Of a stretch of DNA of 64,000 bases, positions 27,274-35,459 are shown one piece after another (the stretch's first letter is position 1; every line of letters starts with the position of its first letter). The stretch covers positions 124,001 through 188,000 of the forward strand of contig NZ_AUGV01000004.1 in the NCBI RefSeq assembly GCF_000422845.1, in the 5' to 3' direction. The notes under the pieces were generated by a model. The model was not told the DNA's origin, did not search any database, and worked only from the letters and a program-made list of their open reading frames with translations. The translations under genes and the position numbers were made by a program. This stretch comes from Oceanobacter kriegii DSM 6294. GTDB taxonomy: Bacteria; Pseudomonadota; Gammaproteobacteria; Pseudomonadales; Oceanobacteraceae.

Positions 27274-28215
27274 TTATTCGAATATTTTGACAATAATATC
27301 AGCAGTGCGTTCCGGTTCTTCCATAGGAAAACAGTGACTACCACCAAAGTCGATAGCGCGAACATTGGGGTTTATCTTAATGGCACGTTTTACACCGGGC
27401 TCGACAAAACCAAACTCGCCATTGGCTTTCAGAATGGTAACGGGCACGTCCAGCGTTCTTACACAATCCCACATGCCATCCGGAGCCGACCCAAACAAGC
27501 GTGCCTCCCACTCGGGTGTACAGGCAAGCGCCACACCAGTGTCGACTTCGCGCAAACCATATTCCAGATATCCACCTAACGCTCGTTCGTCCCAGTTGGC
27601 ATATAACCGCTTCGAGCGAAGGTAACGTCCGGCCGACGCTCTATCTGCCCAATGAGCTTGCCTGCGCCGCGCCTGCTTCACCAACGGATTAATACCCCAT
27701 AGCCGGGTAAATTTAAGAACATGCTGCAAACGAATCAGAGACGCCGGAAACAATACCGGGTCAAGCAGGACGATACGGCTGAACAATCCGCGATAACGTG
27801 CAGCCATCATCGTGGTTAGCACCCCACCCATGGAATGACCAATTGCATATACATTGTTGCCAATACCGCCCGGGGTATTTACTGCACCGTTATTTAACGT
27901 TGTGTTTTTGATTTTTGCCGTAGGCATGCGTTCGGCAATAACACCTGCCGCAAAGCTGGCGACAGCATCAGCCAGCTCCGACCAAACCGGGAAGGCACTC
28001 TGCGCCGCTGGCGAACGACCATGCCCTGGTACGTCCGACACCAGCAAATTCCAGCTTCGTGGCAGTGATTCGGCCAATGCCAACAGGGTCATCCCGCAAA
28101 ATCCATTGCCATGAAGCAGGTGTAAGACAGGGGAATCTTGATCTCCCGCACGCCAATAGCCACATATCACGCCATTCGTACAGATTTGCCAGTCATCGGC
28201 TATATGCTCAGGCAT
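27274..28215 (-). CDS. Alpha/beta-hydrolase fold protein
   Basis: A 313-residue alpha/beta hydrolase without signal peptide. Oxyanion region HLLHGNGFCG (about 32-41), nucleophile elbow GHSMGG (S128), and a late His in GGSHCFPMEEP. An insert of about 25 residues before the nucleophile (near 96-121, KNTTLNNGAVNTPGGIGNN) is rich in Asn/Gly and looks like a surface loop. Substrate unknown. ATG at 28215 has GGAG eight bases upstream. Solitary; divergent from the small gene at 28465. Confidence 0.85.
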   Translation of the reverse strand: MPEHIADDWQICTNGVICGYWRAGDQDSPVLHLLHGNGFCGMTLLALAESLPRSWNLLVSDVPGHGRSPAAQSAFPVWSELADAVASFAAGVIAERMPTAKIKNTTLNNGAVNTPGGIGNNVYAIGHSMGGVLTTMMAARYRGLFSRIVLLDPVLFPASLIRLQHVLKFTRLWGINPLVKQARRRQAHWADRASAGRYLRSKRLYANWDERALGGYLEYGLREVDTGVALACTPEWEARLFGSAPDGMWDCVRTLDVPVTILKANGEFGFVEPGVKRAIKINPNVRAIDFGGSHCFPMEEPERTADIIVKIFE

Positions 28216-28464
28216 TCGTTTACTCCAGAATATTGGTAACCAATACGTCTAAGGCCGTCATAAGACTGCCCAGTAATCATTGCTACAATCTGGGCATTGC
28301 GAAAAACAAACGCACAAAAACGCATTACACTCGTTTCATGGACTGAAGCATTTGAAGATCAAGGGAACCTGACAATACGAATAACAACTATAAACGTATT
28401 CGTGACGGTGAAACCGAACACTTCACGTAGCCCAAGACCGCAGACCAACACAAAGGGAACAACA

Positions 28465-28644
28465 ATGACCGCTCAAACTGTTACACGTGCACTCGAAGCG
28501 AACCGCCGTTTTACCGATTTGAAAGACGCAGAGGCGCGCCTTTCACAAGCTCGTCGTGACCTTGATGCCCGCGTGATCGATTCTGATGAATACGAAACAA
28601 TCACAGACGTGTGCCAGAAGATCATTCGCGCCTGCCGCGACTGA
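28465..28644 (+). CDS. Small conserved-looking helical protein, 59 residues
   Basis: A 59-residue product starting ATG at 28465 with AGGGA seven bases upstream. The open frame reaches further upstream, but the start chosen has the only good ribosome site. It is predicted to be two amphipathic helices (TVTRALEANRRFTDLKDAEA and ARRDLDARVIDSDEY), highly charged, with a single Cys pair near the C-terminus (VCQKIIRAC). I do not recognise it. An inverted repeat ACGAATA/TATTCGT lies at 28377-28403 in the promoter region, so expression may be regulated. Confidence 0.6.
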   Translation: MTAQTVTRALEANRRFTDLKDAEARLSQARRDLDARVIDSDEYETITDVCQKIIRACRD

Positions 28645-28698
28645 GTAGCACAACAGGCGTTAGATTCCGACAGCGATAGAATAGATCCGACAACCGCC

Positions 28699-29316
28699 TC
28701 ACGCGGCCGTCGGCACACCACTATGAAAGCGGAAATCAGCGTCTGGTGACTCAATCAGCTCACGTTCAAGCTGCTGGAAAAACGCTACGCGAGCCTCAAT
28801 TGGCTCGTCGGAGTATTGCTGTGCCAGCGTCAGGTAGTCCTTGTAGTGACGACCTTCCGAGCGCAGCAATGAGCGATAGAATTTTTCCAGCTGCTTATCC
28901 AGATACGGTGCAATTTTGGCAAACCGCTCGCATGAGCGTGCCTCAATGAACGCACCAACAATCAAGATGTCGATCAGCTCAGGAACACCGCCCTTACGCA
29001 CCGCATCACGCATGCCCGCCGCATAGCGCGACGATGACACGTGGCGGTAAGTAATGCCGCGGTCTTTCATTATGTTGACCACTTGCTCGAAGTGCAGCAG
29101 CTCTTCGCGGGCCAGCTGACTCATTTTCTTCAGCAGGTCTTCACGATCAATATGCTTGTACAGCAGGTTCATGGCCGTGGTCGCCGCTTTCTTTTCGCAA
29201 TTGGCGTGGTCGATCAGCAGGATTTCCTGCTGCTTCAGGGCTTCATCCACCCAGGCTTGTGGGGTTTCGCACCCCAGAAACGCATCAATCTCCGCTAACA
29301 CCTCATCGAGGTTCAT
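28699..29316 (-). CDS. miaE: tRNA-(ms2io6A)-hydroxylase MiaE
   Basis: A 205-residue four-helix-bundle di-iron enzyme. Metal-binding Glu/His motifs are visible: HANCEKKAATTAMNL, REELLHFEQV (Glu-x-x-His), IEARSCERFAKI and SEGRHYKDYL (Glu-x-x-His). It hydroxylates the isopentenyl group of ms2i6A37 in tRNA. Length and motifs match Pseudomonas/Salmonella MiaE. Its ATG overlaps the thioesterase stop by ATGA, with AGGAAG upstream, so it is the second gene of that operon. Confidence 0.93.
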   Translation of the reverse strand: MNLDEVLAEIDAFLGCETPQAWVDEALKQQEILLIDHANCEKKAATTAMNLLYKHIDREDLLKKMSQLAREELLHFEQVVNIMKDRGITYRHVSSSRYAAGMRDAVRKGGVPELIDILIVGAFIEARSCERFAKIAPYLDKQLEKFYRSLLRSEGRHYKDYLTLAQQYSDEPIEARVAFFQQLERELIESPDADFRFHSGVPTAA

Positions 29317-29729
29317 AGCTCTTCCTCAATCATGTTCTCCAACGAGGCGCGAACATTACCGGAAATTGGCACAGTTTGCTGGGTTTTCAGATCAACCAAA
29401 CAGAAAGTCACCTTGGCTTCAGCGATGGTGTCGGCTTCTTTGCCGTCCTTCAGCAGTACCACTTTCTGCTTCACCGCACCGCTTTTGTTGCCCAGGGTAT
29501 CAATGGCCGACAACACCCGTAGGGTCTCGCCAGCCAGTGCAGGGCGTAGATATGAGATGTTGATGTTCACCACAATGAACGCCAGATTCTGGCTGGCAAA
29601 CAGTTCCAGCAAGTTATGCTGTTCGACGAATTCCCAGCGCGCTTCCTCGAGGAACTCCAGATAACGGGCATTATTCACGTGCTGGTAAATATCCAGATGG
29701 TATCCGCGAACTTTGATATCAACCGCCAT
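29313..29729 (-). CDS. Hotdog-fold acyl-CoA thioesterase, FadM/YbgC-like
   Basis: A 138-residue 4-hydroxybenzoyl-CoA-type hotdog thioesterase. The active-site region is VRGYHLDIYQHVNNARYLEFLEEARWEF, with Asp replacing at the canonical site (HLDIYQHVNN) and the helix that follows. Central strands INISYLRPALAGE and SGAVKQKVVL are typical. It hydrolyses acyl-CoA thioesters; FadM-like members act on long-chain acyl-CoA. ATG at 29729 has GGGAG six bases upstream; a GTG six bases earlier is an alternative. The promoter overlaps two PsrA-type boxes, fitting control by fatty acids. miaE follows, overlapping by four bases. Confidence 0.88.
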   Translation of the reverse strand: MAVDIKVRGYHLDIYQHVNNARYLEFLEEARWEFVEQHNLLELFASQNLAFIVVNINISYLRPALAGETLRVLSAIDTLGNKSGAVKQKVVLLKDGKEADTIAEAKVTFCLVDLKTQQTVPISGNVRASLENMIEEEL

Positions 29730-29764
29730 GACCACTCCCGTGTCGAAATAATTAACTGCACCGG

Positions 29765-29793
29765 AGTCTAATCAAACAAGCGTTTTAATTCAA
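29765..29793 (-). promoter_or_regulatory. Sigma-70 promoter for the thioesterase-miaE operon
   Basis: TTGAAT (29788-29793) and TAGACT (29765-29770) 17 bases apart on the minus strand. Both hexamers fall in or next to the PsrA-like boxes, so bound repressor would block RNA polymerase. Confidence 0.5.
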
Positions 29794-29805
29794 ACAAGTG
29801 TTTGA
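29772..29805. promoter_or_regulatory. Tandem PsrA-like operator
   Basis: The right box, TCAAACAAGTGTTTGA (29790-29805), is a perfect inverted repeat around two bases and fits CAAAC-N4-GTTTG, the motif reported for PsrA, a TetR-family fatty-acid sensor of Pseudomonas. The left box (29772-29787) is a weaker copy, TCAAACAAGCGTTTTA. Centres are 18 bases apart. They sit over the predicted promoter of a thioesterase gene. Confidence 0.6.
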
Positions 29806-29834
29806 TCTAAGATTGAAGCCCAGACCACCCCAGC

Positions 29835-30620
29835 CTAGCGACCAGGCTCATACCGAAGCTCTTTCAGGTTCACAGCTACCGGCACGTCAGTCGACAAGCG
29901 AGCCAACTCCCGGGTCAGCAAGGCATCTTGCCAATGGGCATTCAATTTTTCAGCCTGTGCGGGCTTGATTACTCCGTCCTCAAGCAATTGCCCGGTGCCA
30001 ATCAGCGCTCGATCAAGACTGCCCACGGCATCGAGAATGGCAGACGCCGATTTCGGCCCCAAACCAGGCACGCCCGGCAAGTGGTTGGTGCTGTCGCCGG
30101 TCATGGCCCAGAAATCCACCAATTTGGCTGGCGGCAAACCAAAGCGCTGCATCACACCGTCTTCGTCCAGAAACTGACGGTCGAAGTGGTTGGCAATGGC
30201 AATGTGTTGATTCACCAGCTGACTGAAACCCTTGTCCGTAGACAGAATGACCGAGCCAATACCGCGACCGGCGCATTTCACCGCCAGCGTGGCGCACACA
30301 TCGTCGGCTTCCCAGCCGTCCACCTTGATACAGTGGATGCCATTACGCTCGAACGCCTGCTGCATTTCTGTCAGGTGTTGATTCAGGTGGTCTGGCATCG
30401 GCGAGCGGCCTAGTTTGTAGTCCGCCCACATGCGATGACGCCAGGTGTCACCCTCAGACTCGTATACCATCACCAAATGGCTACACTCCAACCATTCCAT
30501 GTTGTTATGAATGGTGGCAATGCAGCGACTGGTGGTTGCTTCAAGCGCCGTCGGCGTGTTCTCTACCGCGGCATACACCCGACGCACCAGATTCATGGCG
30601 TCCACAATCAGTAATTTCAT
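29835..30620 (-). CDS. xni: Flap endonuclease Xni (ExoIX)
   Basis: A 261-residue 5'-3' flap endonuclease of the Xni family, homologous to the N-terminal domain of DNA polymerase I. Metal-binding Asp residues are present in LLIVDAMNLVRR, GWEADDVCATL, LSTDKGF and AMTGDSTNHLPGV, and the helix-hairpin-helix LPGVPGLGPKSASAIL follows. ATG at 30620 has AAGGAG upstream and overlaps the stop of the ABC exporter gene by ATGA, so it is translated from the same message. Acts on RNA/DNA flaps in repair and lagging-strand processing. Confidence 0.92.
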   Translation of the reverse strand: MKLLIVDAMNLVRRVYAAVENTPTALEATTSRCIATIHNNMEWLECSHLVMVYESEGDTWRHRMWADYKLGRSPMPDHLNQHLTEMQQAFERNGIHCIKVDGWEADDVCATLAVKCAGRGIGSVILSTDKGFSQLVNQHIAIANHFDRQFLDEDGVMQRFGLPPAKLVDFWAMTGDSTNHLPGVPGLGPKSASAILDAVGSLDRALIGTGQLLEDGVIKPAQAEKLNAHWQDALLTRELARLSTDVPVAVNLKELRYEPGR

Positions 30621-32449
30621 TCTGCCGCTCCTTCATCATCACTGGCTGGGGTCGAGCCCTGATTCTGGTGCTGCCACAGCTGGAAGTACGCCCCACGCTG
30701 CTCAAGCAACTGAGCATGATCACCCAATTCCACCACCTGTCCTTGTTCAACCACGGCAATCAGATCGGCGTCGACAATGGTCGATAGCCTATGTGCAATG
30801 ATCAGCGTCGTGTGTCCAGCCGACACCTCCCTGATGGAGGCCATGATGGCGCGCTCAGTAGCAGAATCGAGCGATGACGTTGCTTCGTCGAACAGCATGA
30901 TGGCGGGCTTTTTCAGCAACATGCGGGCGATGGCAATGCGTTGTTTTTCACCACCGGACAGCTTCAAACCGCGCTCCCCCACCAGCACATCCCAACCTTC
31001 CGGGTGTCGCTCAATCACCCCTGACAAGCGCGTCATTCGGATCACGCTGTGCAGCTCGTCATCACTGGCCTCTGGCCGCGCGTACAGCAGGTTATTTTTC
31101 AACGAGTCGTTAAACAGCACGGTGTCCTGCGGCACTATGCCCAATTGTTCTCGCAGACTGGCCATCGGCACCCGTTGGATCGACTGGCCATTCAGCAAAA
31201 TGTCGCCTTGCTGCGGATCGTAAAAGCGAAACAGCAGTCTGGTCAGAGTCGATTTTCCCGCACCACTGCCACCAACAACCGCCAGGGTTTTGCCAGCCGG
31301 CAAGCGCAATGAAAAATCCCTCAGCACCTGATGGTCAGATCGATAGCCAAAACCCACCTGTCTGAATTCCAGTTCGCCCTTACCAGCTGCCGGTGCTTCG
31401 GTTCCCAGATCAGGAACGTCGGTTGTTTCACCGAGCAGCTCGAACATGCGTTCGATGTTGGCCATGGACGCCTTTAGCTCGCGGTAGACAAACCCAAGGA
31501 AGTTCAGCGGCAAAAACAGCTGAAACATAAACGCGTTTACCAACGTGAAATCCCCAAGGGTCATTTCCCCTTTCACTACATACCAGCCCGCGAACATCAT
31601 CATCGACAGCATGGCCACACTGATGATCAAGGCCTGGCCTGCGTTCAGGCCAAACAGGGTGTAGCGGTTTTTCTGGCGTGCTGCTTCCCAACCCGCCAGC
31701 GCCTCATCGTAGGCGGCCGCTTCACGCTGTTCAGCATTGAAGTATTTAACGGTTTCGTAATTCAGCAGGCTGTCGAGAGCACGAGCATGGGTGGTCGAGT
31801 CCATGCGGTTGGCCTCTCGTACGTATTGGGTGCGCCACTCGGTCATTCGCGCCGAGAACAACACATACAGCACCACAGCGACCGCGGTAATCACAGCAAA
31901 CACTGGCGGATAGTTAATCAGCAGCAGGCCGATCACCATAAACAGTTCCAACAGCGTTGGCAGAATGTTGAACACCAGAAAGCGCAACAGAAAGCTGATG
32001 CCTTGCACACCGCGTTCAATGTCACGCTGCAAGGCACCGGTTTGGCGGTCCAGATGAAACGCCAGATTCAAGCCGTGCAAATGGCGAAACACTTTCAAGG
32101 CGGTGCGTCGCATCGCCCGCTCGGTGACTCGCCCGAACACCAGATCCCGGATTTCACCAAACAGCACCGACATCAAACGCGCCAGCCCGTACGCCAACAA
32201 CAGCCCCAGCGGAAACCACAACCAGGCGTCGCCACTGAAGCCGTCAGGCATCTGGTCAAGCTGGTCCACCTGATGCTTCATCAGGAACGGCATGCTGACA
32301 CTGGCCACTTTGGCGCCCACCAGGCAAATCATTGCAACCACAACCCGGCTGCGATACTCCAACAAATAGGGCGTCAGTGTTTTCAGCCACTGCCAGCCTT
32401 GTCTAACGGGTGGTTCAGGGTCATATCCCCGAGCGCCGAACGATTTCAT
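30617..32449 (-). CDS. Atm1/ABCB7-type ABC exporter
   Basis: A 610-residue half-transporter: six membrane helices (about 35-330) and an ATPase domain (about 365-590). Walker A GGSGAGKST, Q-loop IVPQDTVLF, signature LSGGEKQR, Walker B IMLFDEATSSLD, and switch His in IIAHRLSTI. The stretch NYETVKYFNAE in the transmembrane region is typical of Atm1/heavy-metal exporters, which move glutathione-bound metals or persulphide compounds. Acts as a dimer in the inner membrane. ATG at 32449, with a modest AGG site. Downstream xni overlaps its stop. A lipid-flippase (MsbA-like) role is less likely given the Atm1 motif. Confidence 0.88.
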   Translation of the reverse strand: MKSFGARGYDPEPPVRQGWQWLKTLTPYLLEYRSRVVVAMICLVGAKVASVSMPFLMKHQVDQLDQMPDGFSGDAWLWFPLGLLLAYGLARLMSVLFGEIRDLVFGRVTERAMRRTALKVFRHLHGLNLAFHLDRQTGALQRDIERGVQGISFLLRFLVFNILPTLLELFMVIGLLLINYPPVFAVITAVAVVLYVLFSARMTEWRTQYVREANRMDSTTHARALDSLLNYETVKYFNAEQREAAAYDEALAGWEAARQKNRYTLFGLNAGQALIISVAMLSMMMFAGWYVVKGEMTLGDFTLVNAFMFQLFLPLNFLGFVYRELKASMANIERMFELLGETTDVPDLGTEAPAAGKGELEFRQVGFGYRSDHQVLRDFSLRLPAGKTLAVVGGSGAGKSTLTRLLFRFYDPQQGDILLNGQSIQRVPMASLREQLGIVPQDTVLFNDSLKNNLLYARPEASDDELHSVIRMTRLSGVIERHPEGWDVLVGERGLKLSGGEKQRIAIARMLLKKPAIMLFDEATSSLDSATERAIMASIREVSAGHTTLIIAHRLSTIVDADLIAVVEQGQVVELGDHAQLLEQRGAYFQLWQHQNQGSTPASDDEGAAE

Positions 32450-32592
32450 GTCAGTTGTAACCTATGCTTCAGAAGACGGCTGTTTAATCCGACGTACACG
32501 CCTTGCCAGTCTTTGAAGCAAGGCTGCACCCTATGAGGTGGCCGTCTCTGTAAAACTCGAATGCAGAATGGAAACCCTGCGTGGAGATGTAA

Positions 32593-33669
32593 ATGAGCCG
32601 ACGAATCTACCATATTCAGAAAGCCTTGCCGGAATTAGCCGAACTGGAAGCCCTGATTAATGAGGGCCGCAAGGAAATGCGCATCTCGGCCCCGGCACAC
32701 ATCCATCATGCGGGCACGCAGTTGCCTATCTATTCCATCGAGATGGGCAGCCGGGATGCCATCGCACCGACACTGGCTTTGATTGGCGGCGTACATGGTG
32801 TGGAACGCATTGGCAGCCAGATTATTCTGGCGTTTTTACGCTCGTTGATTCACCGACTGGAATGGGACGAACAATTGCAGCAACAGCTGGAGAAATTACG
32901 CCTGCTGTTTATTCCCATCGTCAATCCATCCGGCATGTGGGAAAACTCCCGCTGCAACGCCAACGGTGTCGACCTGATGCGCAATGCTCCGGTAGAGGCC
33001 GAACATCGTACGCCGATGCTGGTTGGCGGCCATCGTTTGTCACGTCATTTGCCCTGGTACCGGGGCCGCAGGAATGCGGCGATGGAGCCGGAAAATCAGG
33101 CGCTGACCAGCGTGATTGCCCAAACCCTGTATCAGCAGCCCCTGTGTATTTCGCTGGATTGCCACAGCGGTTTTGGCTCTCGCGACCGCATCTGGTTTCC
33201 CTATGCCAAGAGCATGAACCCCTGGCCCGGTTTAGCTGAAGCTCATGCCCTGACGCAGTTGTTCGAGCACTCTTATCCCAACCACAGCATGTATCTGTTT
33301 GAACCCCAGGCGCACAGCTACACCACCAACGGCGACGTCTGGGATTACCTGTACGACGGCTATCAGCAAGCCAACCCGAACGGCGTGTTCTTACCGCTGA
33401 CGTTGGAAATGGGATCGTGGGCGTGGGTGCGTAAGAACCCACTGCACTTACTGCATTTTCACGGGCTGTTTAATCCGGTGTTGCCACATCGCCATCAGCG
33501 CATTTTACGCCGCCACATCACCCTGTTCGATTTCATGATGTCGGCGCTGGCCAATCAAACGGCCTGGTTACCGCAGGGCCAAGCCCACAAACAACAGCAA
33601 CACTCACTAGCGTTGCAGCGTTGGTATCCGAACCTGGCAGAAAAAGACCAGCCACTCGGCAGTTGTTAA
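32593..33669 (+). CDS. M14 family zinc carboxypeptidase
   Basis: A 358-residue cytoplasmic (no signal peptide) M14-type peptidase. Zinc ligands H68 and E71 in GGVHGVERIG and H191 in SLDCHSGFG; substrate-binding NPSGMWENSRCNANGVDLMRN; catalytic Glu272 in LTLEMGSW. All zinc and catalytic residues appear intact. Relatives cleave carboxy-terminal or gamma-linked amino acids; the natural substrate is not readable. ATG at 32593 has GGAG upstream. It diverges from the exporter gene and is not obviously in an operon. Confidence 0.88.
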   Translation: MSRRIYHIQKALPELAELEALINEGRKEMRISAPAHIHHAGTQLPIYSIEMGSRDAIAPTLALIGGVHGVERIGSQIILAFLRSLIHRLEWDEQLQQQLEKLRLLFIPIVNPSGMWENSRCNANGVDLMRNAPVEAEHRTPMLVGGHRLSRHLPWYRGRRNAAMEPENQALTSVIAQTLYQQPLCISLDCHSGFGSRDRIWFPYAKSMNPWPGLAEAHALTQLFEHSYPNHSMYLFEPQAHSYTTNGDVWDYLYDGYQQANPNGVFLPLTLEMGSWAWVRKNPLHLLHFHGLFNPVLPHRHQRILRRHITLFDFMMSALANQTAWLPQGQAHKQQQHSLALQRWYPNLAEKDQPLGSC

Positions 33670-33740
33670 CGGCCGAAAGGGCAACCCGATGGAACCCGGC
33701 TCACAACTTCAGAGTCTGTTGTTGCTTTGTCAGAGAGCTG

Positions 33741-33770
33741 GCGACAATTGTTTGCCGATTCGCGTATGAT
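33741..33770 (+). promoter_or_regulatory. Promoter for the TorF-like porin gene
   Basis: GCGACA (33741-33746) and TATGAT (33765-33770), spacer 18, upstream of the porin gene. The -35 is poor, the -10 good. Confidence 0.45.
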
Positions 33771-33829
33771 GAGCGCCTCTGATTTGTTGTATGACCCGAA
33801 ATCGAGCCAATACCGAGAATTATCGCCCC

Positions 33830-34582
33830 ATGTTGTCTGTTCGCCTGCCCGCTGCTTCGGTAGCCAAATCCGTTGTTCACTCACTAGCTGCCAGCGTGCT
33901 GGTCACCCTTGCCGCCGTTAGCTTGCCTGCCCAGGCCGAAACCAATGCCCAGCTGGGTTTGGTGACGGAATACGTCCGTGACGGCATCAGCGAAACCCGC
34001 GGCAACTTCGCGGCGCAAGGTGGTATCAACTACGTTCATAACAGCGGCGTTTACGGTGGCGTTTGGGCCAGCCAGTTGCAGCGCAAGGACGACGACTCCC
34101 ACTCAGAGTGGGATTTTTACTCTGGCATCAGCCGCTCCCTGACGTCCGAGCTGGGTGTGGATGCTGGCTTTACCCGCTACACCTTCCAGGGTGACAGCTC
34201 CCGCGATGAGGACAACCTGAACCACTACAACGAGGTTCATGCCCGCGTCTCCTATGACCAGTCTTTGGTGCTGGGCTGGCGTCATACCAACCACTACATC
34301 GGCAGTCGCTTTGCTCGCCGGGTAGTGGAAGCCTCCTACACCCTGCATAGCTCCGATTTTGACTTCGAGTTTTACGGCGCCCAACATCGCCTACTGGGTC
34401 TCGATGACGACTATAATTATGGTCACGACGACCGCGATTCCTACTGGCACTTCCGGGTGGGTGTTGAGCGAACCTACAATCAGTGGGACTATCGTCTGAC
34501 GCTGGAGCGCACCAATCTGACGAGTGACTTTGATGCAGGGACCACATTCCAATTCGGTATCCACCGCTACTTCGACTTCTGA
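33830..34582 (+). CDS. TorF family putative porin (Gcw_chp)
   Basis: A 250-residue outer-membrane beta-barrel-type protein. Signal peptide to about residue 37 (VLVTLAAVSLPAQA then ET). The mature part has the TorF/Gcw_chp start LGLVTEYVRDGISETRGNFAAQGGINYVHNSGVYGGVWASQ, then amphipathic strands ending in Phe (GIHRYFDF), the usual terminal aromatic of outer-membrane barrels. Role: putative porin of unknown specificity. The ATG at 33830 puts the signal peptide at the N-terminus; an in-frame ATG at 33791 would add 13 polar residues and is less likely. The next gene overlaps its end by about 50 bases. Confidence 0.82.
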   Translation: MLSVRLPAASVAKSVVHSLAASVLVTLAAVSLPAQAETNAQLGLVTEYVRDGISETRGNFAAQGGINYVHNSGVYGGVWASQLQRKDDDSHSEWDFYSGISRSLTSELGVDAGFTRYTFQGDSSRDEDNLNHYNEVHARVSYDQSLVLGWRHTNHYIGSRFARRVVEASYTLHSSDFDFEFYGAQHRLLGLDDDYNYGHDDRDSYWHFRVGVERTYNQWDYRLTLERTNLTSDFDAGTTFQFGIHRYFDF

Positions 34583-35369
34583 GTACGCCACAGGGCCTGA
34601 TCGCTCGGGCCCACGTACCTGCGTGCTGCTGCGAGGCCTGATTCGCAGCCGCTTTCATTGGGGTAACTTTCCCGTTGAACTGTTAAAGCTGGCACCAGTA
34701 GAAGAACTGCTGATGCCAGAGCTGGCCGGTAATGGCGAACGCTCGACCGAGCACTCCCCTGCTGACATTGCCGCCATGGTCGAGGATATGCGTCGCCAAA
34801 CCCTCGAGCTGAAACCCGATGGTTTGAATAACCTCACCCTGATCGCCATTTCCATGGGCGCCATGATCGCCACCGCCTGGGCCGCCAAATACCCGGATGA
34901 AGTTACCGAGTTGCATTTGATCAACACCAGCTTCGGCCGATTCTCACGACCATGGCAACGGATGAAACCCAGAGCTCTGGCGCGTTTGCTAAAACTCGCC
35001 CCCAAATTGCTACAAGACCCGGCGGCACTGGAAAGCGGCATTCTCGACATGACCTTGAATCACACGCCACCGCCACACTGCCTGGCTGAGTGGAAACAAT
35101 TCGCCCGCCAATATCCGATGAGCACCAGTAACATCATTCACCAAATACAGGCGGCCGGAGGCTATCAAGGCCCCGCCAACGCACCGTGCGAACGCGCCTA
35201 TTTGTATTGCAGTGCCAACGACCAGCTGGTGTCGAGCCAATGCAGCCACGCCATTGCCAAAGCCTGGGGTAAACCCTTGTTTGAGCACCCAAGCGCAGGC
35301 CACGACTTGCCTATGGATGACGGAGAATGGTTGGTGAGCAGCATTGAACGGGCACTGGGGACCCTTTAA
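34533..35369 (+). CDS. Alpha/beta-hydrolase fold protein
   Basis: About 278 residues if started at the ATG at 34533, overlapping the porin gene by 50 bases; a GTG near 34621 that begins VLLRGLIRS is an alternative, since family members start close to that strand. The fold is recognisable: CVLLRGLIRSRFHWG, nucleophile elbow AISMGAM (Ser, preceded by Ile rather than Gly), and a late His in HPSAGHDLPMDD. The Asp/Glu is probably in CSANDQLV. Substrate unknown. Same strand as the porin gene, so co-transcription is likely. Confidence 0.75.
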   Translation: MQGPHSNSVSTATSTSEYATGPDRSGPRTCVLLRGLIRSRFHWGNFPVELLKLAPVEELLMPELAGNGERSTEHSPADIAAMVEDMRRQTLELKPDGLNNLTLIAISMGAMIATAWAAKYPDEVTELHLINTSFGRFSRPWQRMKPRALARLLKLAPKLLQDPAALESGILDMTLNHTPPPHCLAEWKQFARQYPMSTSNIIHQIQAAGGYQGPANAPCERAYLYCSANDQLVSSQCSHAIAKAWGKPLFEHPSAGHDLPMDDGEWLVSSIERALGTL

Positions 35370-35409
35370 ATAGAACTTCTCTGCGTGAATGACATTCGTG
35401 TTGAGACTT

Positions 35410-35459
35410 TTGGCCGTAACGTAATAAGAGCCTGTTGGCTGTAACGCAATAACAGGGTC
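35410..35459. repeat. 25-base direct repeat at the end of the hybrid kinase gene
   Basis: Two tandem copies (35410-35434 and 35435-35459) sharing TTGGCYGTAACGYAATAA. The second copy runs up to and into the kinase stop codon (35458-35460). Confidence 0.7.
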
